10,560 nt of DNA, from positions 1-10,560 of the forward strand of contig JALURI010000166.1 in assembly GCA_027016965.1 (NCBI GenBank). The letters are read 5' to 3'. Positions 4,679 to 10,560 of this stretch are shown piece after piece; the first letter of the stretch is position 1, and every line of letters starts with the position of its first letter. The notes under the pieces were generated by a model, which worked only from the letters and a program-made list of their open reading frames with translations, was not told the origin of the DNA and searched no databases. Origin of the DNA: Geoglobus sp. (GTDB lineage: Archaea > Halobacteriota > Archaeoglobi > Archaeoglobales > Archaeoglobaceae). Made by a program: the position numbers and the translations under genes.

Positions 4679-5860
4679 ATGTCGGTAGCAGTTATTGGTG
4701 TGGGACATTCAAAATTCGGTGCCAGAAAGGATGTCAACGTTCCCGAGCTTGCCTGGGAAGCTATAAAACCCGCAATGAAGTCAGCAAATGTGGAGCAGAA
4801 AGATATAGATTTTATGGTTGTTGGAACTGCTGGATTGTGGAGCAGTGAGGCAGCATTGCCACCATTGCTTTACGAATACGGAATGTTTGAGGATGTTGGA
4901 AGCATGAGAGTTGAGGCAGCATGTGCAACGGGAAATGCGGCAATCAGAGTTGGCTATACGGCAATTGAAAGCGGAGAGGCTGATGTAGTTCTTGTTGCTG
5001 GACTTGAAAAGATGCAAGAGTCACCAAATCCAACTGTGATAGAGCTAATAGGCAGATTTGGAAGCTACTTCTGGGAGTTTGAAAACTTTGGTCTGACGTT
5101 TCCAGGGTACTATGCACTGCATGCAACAGCCTACATGGCAAAGTATGGAGCGACGGAAGAAGACTTTGCGAAAGTTGCGGTCAAAAACCACCATTATGGC
5201 TCGAAAAACCCCAATGCTCAGTTCAGAAGAGAAATAAGCCTTGAACAGGCAATCAACTCCCCATATGTGGCATGGCCATTCAAGCTCTTTGACTGTTCTC
5301 CTATCACAGATGGTTCTGCTGCAGTAGTTCTTGCAAGCGAGGAGAAGGTGAAGGAGTGGGATGTCGAGGAGAAAATATGGATTCTCAGCCAGGGTGTTGG
5401 AACAGGCACAGCAAATCTGAGCAGAAGAGAGAGCTTTACATCACTGAAATCAGCCTCCTATGCTGCTGAGCTTGCTTACAGGAAGGCTGGAATAGGCATT
5501 GATGCTCCCTATGAACAGATAGATGGAGCAGATGTTCATGACTGTTTCACCGCAGCAGAAATTATTGCTTACGAGGATCTCAGATTTGCAAAGAGAGGTG
5601 AGGGAGTTGTGCTTATCAGAGAGGAGCAGACGTACATTGGAGGAAGAATTCCAGTGAATGTAGATGGTGGGCTTAAAGCAAAGGGTCATCCTATTGGCGC
5701 TACAGGAGTAAGCCAGGCGGTTGAGGCTTTCAAACAGCTTCTGAGCAAGGCAGAGAATGGCAGACAGATAGATGTTAATAATGGAAGGTATCTGGCTCAT
5801 AACGTGGGTGGGACTGGACATTACACCTACGTCACAATTTACGGTCTTGAGAAGAGGTGA
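4679..5860 (+). CDS. Thiolase, SCP2/archaeal acetyl-CoA C-acyltransferase type
   Basis: This 393-residue thiolase either cleaves 3-ketoacyl-CoA with CoA (the last step of beta-oxidation) or condenses two acetyl-CoA. The nucleophilic cysteine is C82 in VEAACATGNAAIR. H287 in DVHDCF, H337 in GGLKAKGHPIGATG and H374 in LAHNVGGTG supply the histidines. The last replaces the CxG motif of classical bacterial thiolases, placing this in the SCP2/archaeal group. Members of this group bind a DUF35 protein, and a DUF35 gene follows immediately. In many archaea the thiolase works with HMG-CoA synthase in the mevalonate pathway. Here no HMG-CoA synthase is present and the neighbours are beta-oxidation genes, so a degradative role is more likely. 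It is the first gene of the operon; its TGA stop lies inside the Shine-Dalgarno of the next gene. Confidence 0.93.
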   Translation: MSVAVIGVGHSKFGARKDVNVPELAWEAIKPAMKSANVEQKDIDFMVVGTAGLWSSEAALPPLLYEYGMFEDVGSMRVEAACATGNAAIRVGYTAIESGEADVVLVAGLEKMQESPNPTVIELIGRFGSYFWEFENFGLTFPGYYALHATAYMAKYGATEEDFAKVAVKNHHYGSKNPNAQFRREISLEQAINSPYVAWPFKLFDCSPITDGSAAVVLASEEKVKEWDVEEKIWILSQGVGTGTANLSRRESFTSLKSASYAAELAYRKAGIGIDAPYEQIDGADVHDCFTAAEIIAYEDLRFAKRGEGVVLIREEQTYIGGRIPVNVDGGLKAKGHPIGATGVSQAVEAFKQLLSKAENGRQIDVNNGRYLAHNVGGTGHYTYVTIYGLEKR

Positions 5861-5865
5861 TTTTT
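5854..5865 (+). promoter_or_regulatory. Ribosome binding site that contains the thiolase stop codon
   Basis: GAGGTGATT (5854-5862) is a strong Shine-Dalgarno 3 nt before ATG 5866, and its TGA (5858-5860) is the thiolase stop. This decides the DUF35 start: the upstream in-frame GTG 5857 lies inside the site. The arrangement suggests translational coupling of thiolase and its partner. Confidence 0.7.
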
Positions 5866-6369
5866 ATGGAGGATTTGAGAAAGGCTGCTGAAACAAATAT
5901 AAGAGAATATGGCTTTCCCGTTGCAATTGATGAAAAAAGCGGGGCTTTGCAGTGGGTTGATATGAGGGATCTGACCGTCAAGTACATAATATCAATTGAG
6001 AGCATTCAAAACTTCTTTGAGGGTTTGAAGGAGGGAAAGCTCCTTGCAACAAAATGCAAGAAGTGCGGGGAGGTGTTTTTCCCCCCACAGAAGGACTGTC
6101 CGAGATGCATGGATGAGGATATAGAATGGACTGAGCTGAAAAATGAGGGAACCCTTGAAACCCTGACAGTAATATTTGTTAAGCCACCGAGCTTCTCAGC
6201 CTACGATCCATATACGGTTGCCATAGCAACCCTTGAGGATGGAGTTAAGGTCACAGCATGGCTTAATGGAGACCCAAAGAAGGTGAAGCCTGGCCAAAAG
6301 GTTAAAATTGAAGTTTCAAGGAGGAAAGAAGGCTACTTCATGTATGAAATAGTGCCTGTTGAGGGGTGA
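5866..6369 (+). CDS. DUF35 zinc-ribbon/OB-fold thiolase partner
   Basis: This is a 167-residue DUF35 protein: a rubredoxin-like zinc ribbon followed by an OB-fold. The ribbon has C64-x2-C67-G and C78-x2-C81 (CKKCGEVFFPP ... CPRC). The OB-fold starts near ELKNEGTLETLTVIF and carries PPSFSAYDPYTVAIATLEDG, a CoA-associated region in the family. In archaeal thiolase complexes DUF35 proteins bridge subunits and contact CoA, and the linked thiolase gene supports that role here. About 45 residues precede the usual start of the domain (SIESIQNFFEGLKEGKLLATKC). This N-terminal part, including SGALQWVDMRD, is extra relative to the short archaeal form. The gene is 5 nt from thiolase and its own TGA stop lies inside the Shine-Dalgarno of the next gene. 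Confidence 0.9.
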   Translation: MEDLRKAAETNIREYGFPVAIDEKSGALQWVDMRDLTVKYIISIESIQNFFEGLKEGKLLATKCKKCGEVFFPPQKDCPRCMDEDIEWTELKNEGTLETLTVIFVKPPSFSAYDPYTVAIATLEDGVKVTAWLNGDPKKVKPGQKVKIEVSRRKEGYFMYEIVPVEG

Positions 6370-6373
6370 TTGT
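6363..6373 (+). promoter_or_regulatory. Ribosome binding site that contains the DUF35 stop codon
   Basis: GGGGTGATT (6363-6371) ends 2 nt before ATG 6374, and TGA 6367-6369 inside it is the DUF35 stop. It fixes the start of the dehydrogenase/hydratase; the upstream in-frame TTG 6359 would precede the site and is rejected. Confidence 0.65.
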
Positions 6374-8332
6374 ATGGAGATAAAGAAAGTTGCAGTTCTC
6401 GGTGCTGGAGCGATGGGATCTGGCATAGTCCAAGTTGTTGCTCAGGCTGGGTATGAGGTCTGGGTAAGGGATATAAAGGATGAGTTTCTTGAAAAAGGAA
6501 AGGCAAACATCGAAAAGAATCTGAGAAGGGCTGTGAACAAGGGAAAGATAAGCCTTCCCAGGTACAAGGAGATAATGAACAGAATCCACTTCACAACAGA
6601 TCTTGAGAAGGCTGTAAAGGATGCAGATCTTGTTATTGAGGCTGTGCCTGAAATAATGGATCTCAAAAAGCAGGTGTTTCAGGATGTTTGCAAATACAAC
6701 TCAAAGGCACTGCTTGCAACAAACACATCAGGACTGAGCATTACAGAGCTTTCAAAAGCAACAGACAGGCCTGAGATGTTTGTCGGGATGCACTTCTTCA
6801 ATCCCGTGCCAGTCATGGCTCTCGTTGAGGTGATAAAAGGTGAGAAGACTGGCGATGAGGCTTTGAACAATGCAATTAAATTTGTTAAAAGCATTGGAAA
6901 AACACCTGTTGTTGTGAAAAAGGATGTTGAAGGGTTCATAGTCAACAGATGTCTCGTACCTTACCTTATTCTCGCAATAGATGATGCTGAGAAAGGAGTT
7001 GCTGAGGTTGAGGAGATTGATGCTGAGTTGCTTTACACATACAAGATGCCGATGGGTCCACTTGAGCTTTCGGACTTTGTGGGTTTGGACATTCTGTACT
7101 ATGCGGGTCAGCAGTGGGACATAGTGCCAAAATCAAAGCTACTCGAGGAGAAGTTCAACAACAAGGAGCTTGGAATGAAAACAGCAAAGGGCTTCTACGA
7201 CTGGAGAGGAGGGAGACCAAAGATACCAAAGGAAAAGGCCGGAAAGTATGATGCTCTCAGGGTAATTGCCCCAATGATCAACATTGCAGCAGATCTGATT
7301 GCAATGGGTGTGGCTGATGCAAAGGAGATTGATACAGCAATGAAGCTTGGAACAAATATGCCAAAAGGTCCACTTGAGATGGCAGATGAAATTGGACTGG
7401 ACGTCATTCTTTCAAAGGTTGAGGAGATCTACAAAGAAAAGGGATACGAGATTCTCAAGCCATCTGAATACCTGAAAAAGCTTGTTTCAGATGGAAAACT
7501 TGGAAAGAAGACTTCTGAAGGGTTTTACAAGTATGAGGCTGGAACCTATCAGAATATCAGGATAGAAAAGCTTGAAAAGGGAATTGCGAAGCTTGTGCTT
7601 AACAGACCACACAGGCTGAACACAATTACAATAGAGCTTTTGGATGAGCTGAAAAGAGCCTTGGATGAGCTGAGCTTTGACAATGAGGTGAGAGTGATTG
7701 TCATAACAGGTGAAGGCAAGGCATTCTCGGCAGGTCTTGACTTACAGGCTGTAGGAACAGACGAAGTGCTGAACCCATCTGTCTCAATGCTTCTATCTGC
7801 AAAAGGACAGGAGGCATTTACAGCAATTGAAAAAACTCCAAAGCCTGTTGTAGCTGCAATCAATGGTTATGCTTTCGGAGGTGGATGTGAGCTTGCACTT
7901 GCATGTGACTTCAGAATAACGGCAAAGAACGCTCAGATTGGATTGACAGAGACTTCTCTTGGACTTATTCCGGGATGGGGTGGAACACAGAGAATGGCAA
8001 AGATTCTTGGCATAGCAAAGGCTAAGGAGCTGATAATGTTTGCAAAGAGGCTTAATGGTGAGGAAGCCGAGAAAGTGGGGCTTGTGAACAAAGCTGTTGA
8101 TCCAGAGAAATTCTGGGATGAGGTGATGGAGTTTGCAACGCAGTTGGCTGAAAGCGCTCCGATTGCATTGAGACTGGCTAAGTTTGCAATCAACTTTGGC
8201 TATGAGCTTCCTGTTGAGGCTGGACAGACAATTGAGGCAGCGTACTTTGGAATAACGACATCCACAGATGATGTGAAGGAGGGATTTGCAGCCTTCTTTG
8301 AGAAGAGAAAGCCGGAATTCAGGGGCAGATGA
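6374..8332 (+). CDS. 3-hydroxyacyl-CoA dehydrogenase / enoyl-CoA hydratase fusion
   Basis: This 652-residue bifunctional enzyme hydrates 2-enoyl-CoA to (S)-3-hydroxyacyl-CoA and oxidises it with NAD to 3-ketoacyl-CoA. The domain order is: NAD-binding Rossmann domain (about 1-183) with G10-x-G12-x2-G15; a first 3HCDH C-terminal domain (about 185-280); a second (about 290-393), each with an MGPLEL/KGPLEM block and a GFY end; and a crotonase domain (about 400-652). The dehydrogenase pair H140 (HFFNPV) and E152 has the 12-residue spacing of the human enzyme (H158/E170). The hydratase glutamates E506 (GGGCEL) and E526 are 20 apart, as in rat crotonase (E144/E164), and the oxyanion-hole motif SAGLDL is present, so both activities look intact. 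The same order, dehydrogenase first, is known from archaeal crotonyl-CoA hydratase/3-hydroxybutyryl-CoA dehydrogenases. The neighbours point to beta-oxidation. Confidence 0.95.
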   Translation: MEIKKVAVLGAGAMGSGIVQVVAQAGYEVWVRDIKDEFLEKGKANIEKNLRRAVNKGKISLPRYKEIMNRIHFTTDLEKAVKDADLVIEAVPEIMDLKKQVFQDVCKYNSKALLATNTSGLSITELSKATDRPEMFVGMHFFNPVPVMALVEVIKGEKTGDEALNNAIKFVKSIGKTPVVVKKDVEGFIVNRCLVPYLILAIDDAEKGVAEVEEIDAELLYTYKMPMGPLELSDFVGLDILYYAGQQWDIVPKSKLLEEKFNNKELGMKTAKGFYDWRGGRPKIPKEKAGKYDALRVIAPMINIAADLIAMGVADAKEIDTAMKLGTNMPKGPLEMADEIGLDVILSKVEEIYKEKGYEILKPSEYLKKLVSDGKLGKKTSEGFYKYEAGTYQNIRIEKLEKGIAKLVLNRPHRLNTITIELLDELKRALDELSFDNEVRVIVITGEGKAFSAGLDLQAVGTDEVLNPSVSMLLSAKGQEAFTAIEKTPKPVVAAINGYAFGGGCELALACDFRITAKNAQIGLTETSLGLIPGWGGTQRMAKILGIAKAKELIMFAKRLNGEEAEKVGLVNKAVDPEKFWDEVMEFATQLAESAPIALRLAKFAINFGYELPVEAGQTIEAAYFGITTSTDDVKEGFAAFFEKRKPEFRGR

Positions 8333-8407
8333 TGACAATAAATAATTACAATTTTATTTTTTGGAAAAGGCTATGAACTGCTGGAAGTTAACGTAAAGAG
8401 AGGTGAT
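8333..8407 (+). promoter_or_regulatory. Intergenic region: T-tract, possible etfBA promoter, and etfB ribosome binding site
   Basis: This gap before etfB begins with an AT-rich stretch ending in ATTTTATTTTTT (8351-8362). It may be a weak archaeal terminator for the upstream operon and at the same time a TATA-like box (TTTTATTT) for a separate etfBA transcript starting near 8382. GAGGTGAT (8400-8407) is a strong Shine-Dalgarno 4 nt before TTG 8412. Whether etfBA is cotranscribed with the thiolase genes cannot be decided from the sequence. Confidence 0.45.
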
Positions 8408-8411
8408 GACC

Positions 8412-9152
8412 TTGAAAATTATAGTTCTTGCAAAGCATGCAGCAGATCCTGAGAGCGAGATTCATGTGTCAGCTGACGGAAAGGGTGTTGATGAGAAGGG
8501 GCTTGTTTTTGACATAAACGACTGGGACAGGTATGCGATAGAGGAAGCAATAAGAATAAAGGAACAGCATGGAGGGGAAGTTGTTGTTGTTGGAGTAGGC
8601 TATGCTGACGACACACTGAGAAAATGCCTTGCCATGGGAGCTGATAGAGCCATAAAGATTCCCATTGACACGAGAATGGACTCATATCAGACAGCAAAAG
8701 CTGTAAAGGAGGCAATAGCTGATGAGAGCTTCGATCTCATTCTTTCAGGATTGATGAGCCAGGACTACAACAACGCTTTGGTTGGAACGCTGTTGGCAGG
8801 AATGCTTGACGTGCCATTTGCAACAGCTGTAACAAGCATAAGTGTTGAGGATGGAAGAGTAAGAGTTGTGAGAGAGCTTGAGGGAGGTTTTGGCGAGGAG
8901 AACATTTTACCATTGCCAGCTCTTCTCACAATCCAGAGCGGTATAAATGAGCCCAGATATGTCTCGATAATGGGAATAAAAAGAGCAAAAACAAAGGAGC
9001 TCAAAGAGGTAACCGTTGATGCTGGAGAGGGAATAATTCAGGTTGATAAGGTTTATGTGCCTCCAGTAGAGAAAGCAGAGCTCATTGAAGGATCTCCTGA
9101 TGAGATTGCTGAGAAGCTTGTTGAAATTCTGAAGGACAGGGGGTTGATATAA
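8412..9152 (+). CDS. etfB: Electron transfer flavoprotein, beta subunit
   Basis: EtfB forms a heterodimer with EtfA that takes electrons from acyl-CoA dehydrogenase in the cytosol and passes them to a membrane acceptor. The protein has 246 residues from TTG 8412. It starts MKIIVLAKHAADPES, as EtfB normally does, then shows VVGVGYADDTLRKCLAMGADRAIKI, LILSGLMSQDYNNALVGTLL and PLPALLTIQSGINEPRYVSI followed by RAKTKEL, a good match to the EtfB signature. The nucleotide-loop segment (SQDYNNALVG) differs from the common DGDxxQVGP pattern. ATG 8406 and GTG 8403 in the same frame lie inside the Shine-Dalgarno GAGGTGAT, whereas TTG is 4 nt after it, so I chose TTG. It overlaps etfA by one base (TAATG). 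Confidence 0.93.
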   Translation: MKIIVLAKHAADPESEIHVSADGKGVDEKGLVFDINDWDRYAIEEAIRIKEQHGGEVVVVGVGYADDTLRKCLAMGADRAIKIPIDTRMDSYQTAKAVKEAIADESFDLILSGLMSQDYNNALVGTLLAGMLDVPFATAVTSISVEDGRVRVVRELEGGFGEENILPLPALLTIQSGINEPRYVSIMGIKRAKTKELKEVTVDAGEGIIQVDKVYVPPVEKAELIEGSPDEIAEKLVEILKDRGLI

Positions 9153-10108
9153 TGAGGGTTTTTGCAGTGGCTGAGATAAGCTCAGGAGAGCTTGATCCTG
9201 TCAGCATTGAGCTGCTTAACCTTGCAAATGCCATAAAAGGGGATGGCAGTGCTGAGGCAGTTGTAATTGGAAGTGATGCATCAGCCCATGCTGAAGAGCT
9301 TTCAAAGCATGCAGACAAGGTATGGAAGATCGAGGATTCCAGCCTTGAAAACTACAACCCTGAACTTTACGTTGATGTGCTTGTTCAGCTGTTCTCAAAG
9401 GAGAGGCCCGATGCTGTGCTCGTTGCCAACTCATCGAGAGGGGTTGAGTATGCCCCACTTCTTGCAGTTAAGCTCAATGCTCCAATTGTAACAGACGTAG
9501 TCGGGCTTGATTTCAGCGATGGTGTCAAGGCGACCAGATACATATTCCAGGGAAAGCTCCTTGTTGATGTTCTTGTGAAGGAGGCAGAGAGTTATGTGTT
9601 CACAGTGAGGCAGGGAGTGTTCAAGAATGAGTGCAGCGTTCAGGGAGAGGTTATTGACTCAGGAGTAAAACCTTCTGCAGAGGCGAAGAGAGAATTTGTC
9701 AGAATTGTGGAACCTGAGGCGGGAGAGGTCGACATAAGCCAGGCAGACGTGGTTGTCTCTGTTGGAAGAGGAATAGATGATGCATCAAACATAGAACTTG
9801 CAGAGGAGCTTGCTGAAGTCCTTGGAGGTGTTGTAGCTGGAAGTAGACCTGTCATAGATAATGGATGGCTTCCAAAAGACAGGCAGGTTGGAATTTCTGG
9901 CAAGACAGTCAAGCCAAAGCTTTACCTGGCATTGGGAATAAGCGGTGCGTTTCAGCACATAATGGGCATGAAGGACAGCGAATTGATCATAGCTGTCAAT
10001 AAAGATCCTGAGGCTCCGATATTCGGTGTTGCTCAGTACGGAATTGTTGGAGACATATTTGATGTGGTTCCAGCTCTGATTGAGAAACTCAGAGAGATTA
10101 AGGACTAA
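9152..10108 (+). CDS. etfA: Electron transfer flavoprotein, alpha subunit
   Basis: EtfA (318 residues, usual length) carries the FAD of the ETF heterodimer. The N-terminal domain (about 1-190) has the EtfA/B fold, with ANSSRGVEYAPLLAVKLNAP and VFTVRQGVF. The C-terminal FAD domain is very well conserved: VSVGRGI, AGSRPVIDNGWLPKDRQVG, GISGAFQHIMGMKDS, INKDPEAPIF-like VNKDPEAPIF, then YGIVGDIFDVVPAL. The start ATG 9152 shares its A with the etfB stop (TAATG), and GGGGGTTGAT (about 9139-9148) can act as Shine-Dalgarno, so the two subunits are translationally coupled. It is the last gene of the cluster. Whether this ETF is of the simple or bifurcating kind cannot be settled by eye; the adjacent acyl-CoA dehydrogenase favours beta-oxidation. 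Confidence 0.96.
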   Translation: MRVFAVAEISSGELDPVSIELLNLANAIKGDGSAEAVVIGSDASAHAEELSKHADKVWKIEDSSLENYNPELYVDVLVQLFSKERPDAVLVANSSRGVEYAPLLAVKLNAPIVTDVVGLDFSDGVKATRYIFQGKLLVDVLVKEAESYVFTVRQGVFKNECSVQGEVIDSGVKPSAEAKREFVRIVEPEAGEVDISQADVVVSVGRGIDDASNIELAEELAEVLGGVVAGSRPVIDNGWLPKDRQVGISGKTVKPKLYLALGISGAFQHIMGMKDSELIIAVNKDPEAPIFGVAQYGIVGDIFDVVPALIEKLREIKD

Positions 10109-10127
10109 TTTTTACATTTTAATTTTT
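10109..10127 (+). terminator. T-rich transcription terminator after etfA
   Basis: Directly after the TAA stop, TTTTTACATTTTAATTTTT contains three T runs of 4-5 without a hairpin, which is the usual form of archaeal intrinsic termination. It marks the end of the beta-oxidation/ETF transcription unit. Confidence 0.6.
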
Positions 10128-10560
10128 CAGAATGGATGACATTTATCCTGCATTGAATTTTAATCTAATCGCTACAGATTTTTGAGGACTCTATCCAATA
10201 AATGGGCTCACAGAGCTGAAACACATTCAAACCTCTTGAAAAGGTGAAATTGCAAGAAAAACAAAGCTGAAAATTAGGACTGAATCTGTAAAGCCAACAG
10301 GCATACTAAGTATAGCTAAGAAGTTCAGAAAGAAAATAAATTTGTAGGAAATTGAGGAAAACCCACTTCAGGTTTTGCATGAAATGAGAGATTTGTGGCT
10401 TATTTTCTGGAAAAGAGAGGTTAATTGCTTTCTCTTCTTAAAGATATACTGTAGAAGTTGAGTAGAGCTGGAGGGATATTTAGTTTGATCTTCTTTTTGT
10501 TTTTTCGAGCGACTTTTTAGCTTTGATTTATTCAATTAACTGCTGGATTGGGGACTGTAT
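10128..10560. other. Long stretch without a convincing gene; possible gene relic
   Basis: No reading frame in these 433 bases has a good start, a Shine-Dalgarno and a length worth calling. One + frame is open from 10240 to 10344 and again from 10348 to 10458, separated by a single TAG. It reads KIRTESVKPTGILSIAKKF in the first half and EIEENPLQVLHEMRDLW in the second. This could be a decayed gene, for example a transposase relic, but I cannot assign a family. A pyrimidine/T tract at about 10490-10505 (CTTCTTTTTGTTTTTT) is terminator-like on the + strand. I see no tRNA, repeat array or attachment site. Confidence 0.4.

Noticed and set aside
5450..5821. 123-codon open frame on the - strand opposite the thiolase
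   Set aside because: It is antisense to the catalytic histidine region of thiolase, has no Shine-Dalgarno and no recognisable motif, so it is a shadow.
4679..5860. Thiolase as part of a mevalonate operon
   Set aside because: The thiolase type and DUF35 partner fit, but no HMG-CoA synthase is adjacent and the cluster encodes the other beta-oxidation steps.
7793..8338. 181-codon open frame on the - strand opposite the enoyl-CoA hydratase domain
   Set aside because: It is fully antisense to a well-conserved coding region with intact catalytic residues, is rich in Cys/Ser/Leu as expected of a shadow frame, and shows no family motif.
1..10560. CRISPR array, tRNA or rRNA genes, intact insertion sequence
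   Set aside because: No regularly spaced repeats, no cloverleaf-like segment with a TTCGA loop, and no transposase with terminal repeats were seen on either strand.

Overview
The window looks like chromosomal DNA of a euryarchaeon of the Archaeoglobales type (Archaeoglobus/Ferroglobus relatives). Archaeal markers are an HMf-type histone, archaeal diphthine synthase, a UPF0146 protein, archaeal TATA boxes about 27 bp before start codons (suggesting leaderless mRNAs) and Shine-Dalgarno sites of the form GAGGTGATT. A fatty-acid beta-oxidation cluster with ETF in an archaeon with this set of housekeeping genes points to Archaeoglobales. The genus assignment is inference.

Region 1 (1-4450) is a run of short monocistronic genes whose orientation alternates at every gene: a partial unknown gene (+), RimI-like N-acetyltransferase (-), UPF0146 (+), diphthine synthase Dph5 (-), a small helical, possibly ferritin-like protein (+), histone (-), HIT-family hydrolase/phosphorylase (+) and acyl-CoA dehydrogenase (-). 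Three of the four convergent pairs overlap at their 3' ends (54, 50 and 24 nt) and the fourth is 11 nt apart. Divergent pairs share short promoter regions. The tightest (600-636) is a 37-bp divergent promoter with two overlapping TATA boxes forming an inverted repeat.

Region 2 (3281-10108) encodes a nearly complete beta-oxidation spiral. The acyl-CoA dehydrogenase (-) faces away from an operon-like + strand series: SCP2-type thiolase, DUF35 zinc-ribbon/OB-fold partner, a fused 3-hydroxyacyl-CoA dehydrogenase/enoyl-CoA hydratase, then ETF beta and ETF alpha. Dehydrogenation (ACD, electrons to EtfAB), hydration and the second oxidation (fusion protein) and thiolysis (thiolase/DUF35) are all present. 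An acyl-CoA ligase and an ETF-accepting membrane oxidoreductase are not in the window. In the first two junctions of the operon, the upstream gene's TGA stop lies inside the downstream gene's Shine-Dalgarno sequence, and etfB/etfA overlap as TAATG.

Region 3 (10109-10560) has no convincing gene. It starts with a T-rich terminator and contains a short, stop-interrupted reading frame that may be a gene relic. I saw no tRNA, rRNA, CRISPR array or intact mobile element. I did not find a clearly new system. The most unusual things are the symmetric divergent promoter, the strictly alternating overlapping gene layout, the little-known ferritin-like gene, and the complex 228-bp control region between acyl-CoA dehydrogenase and thiolase.
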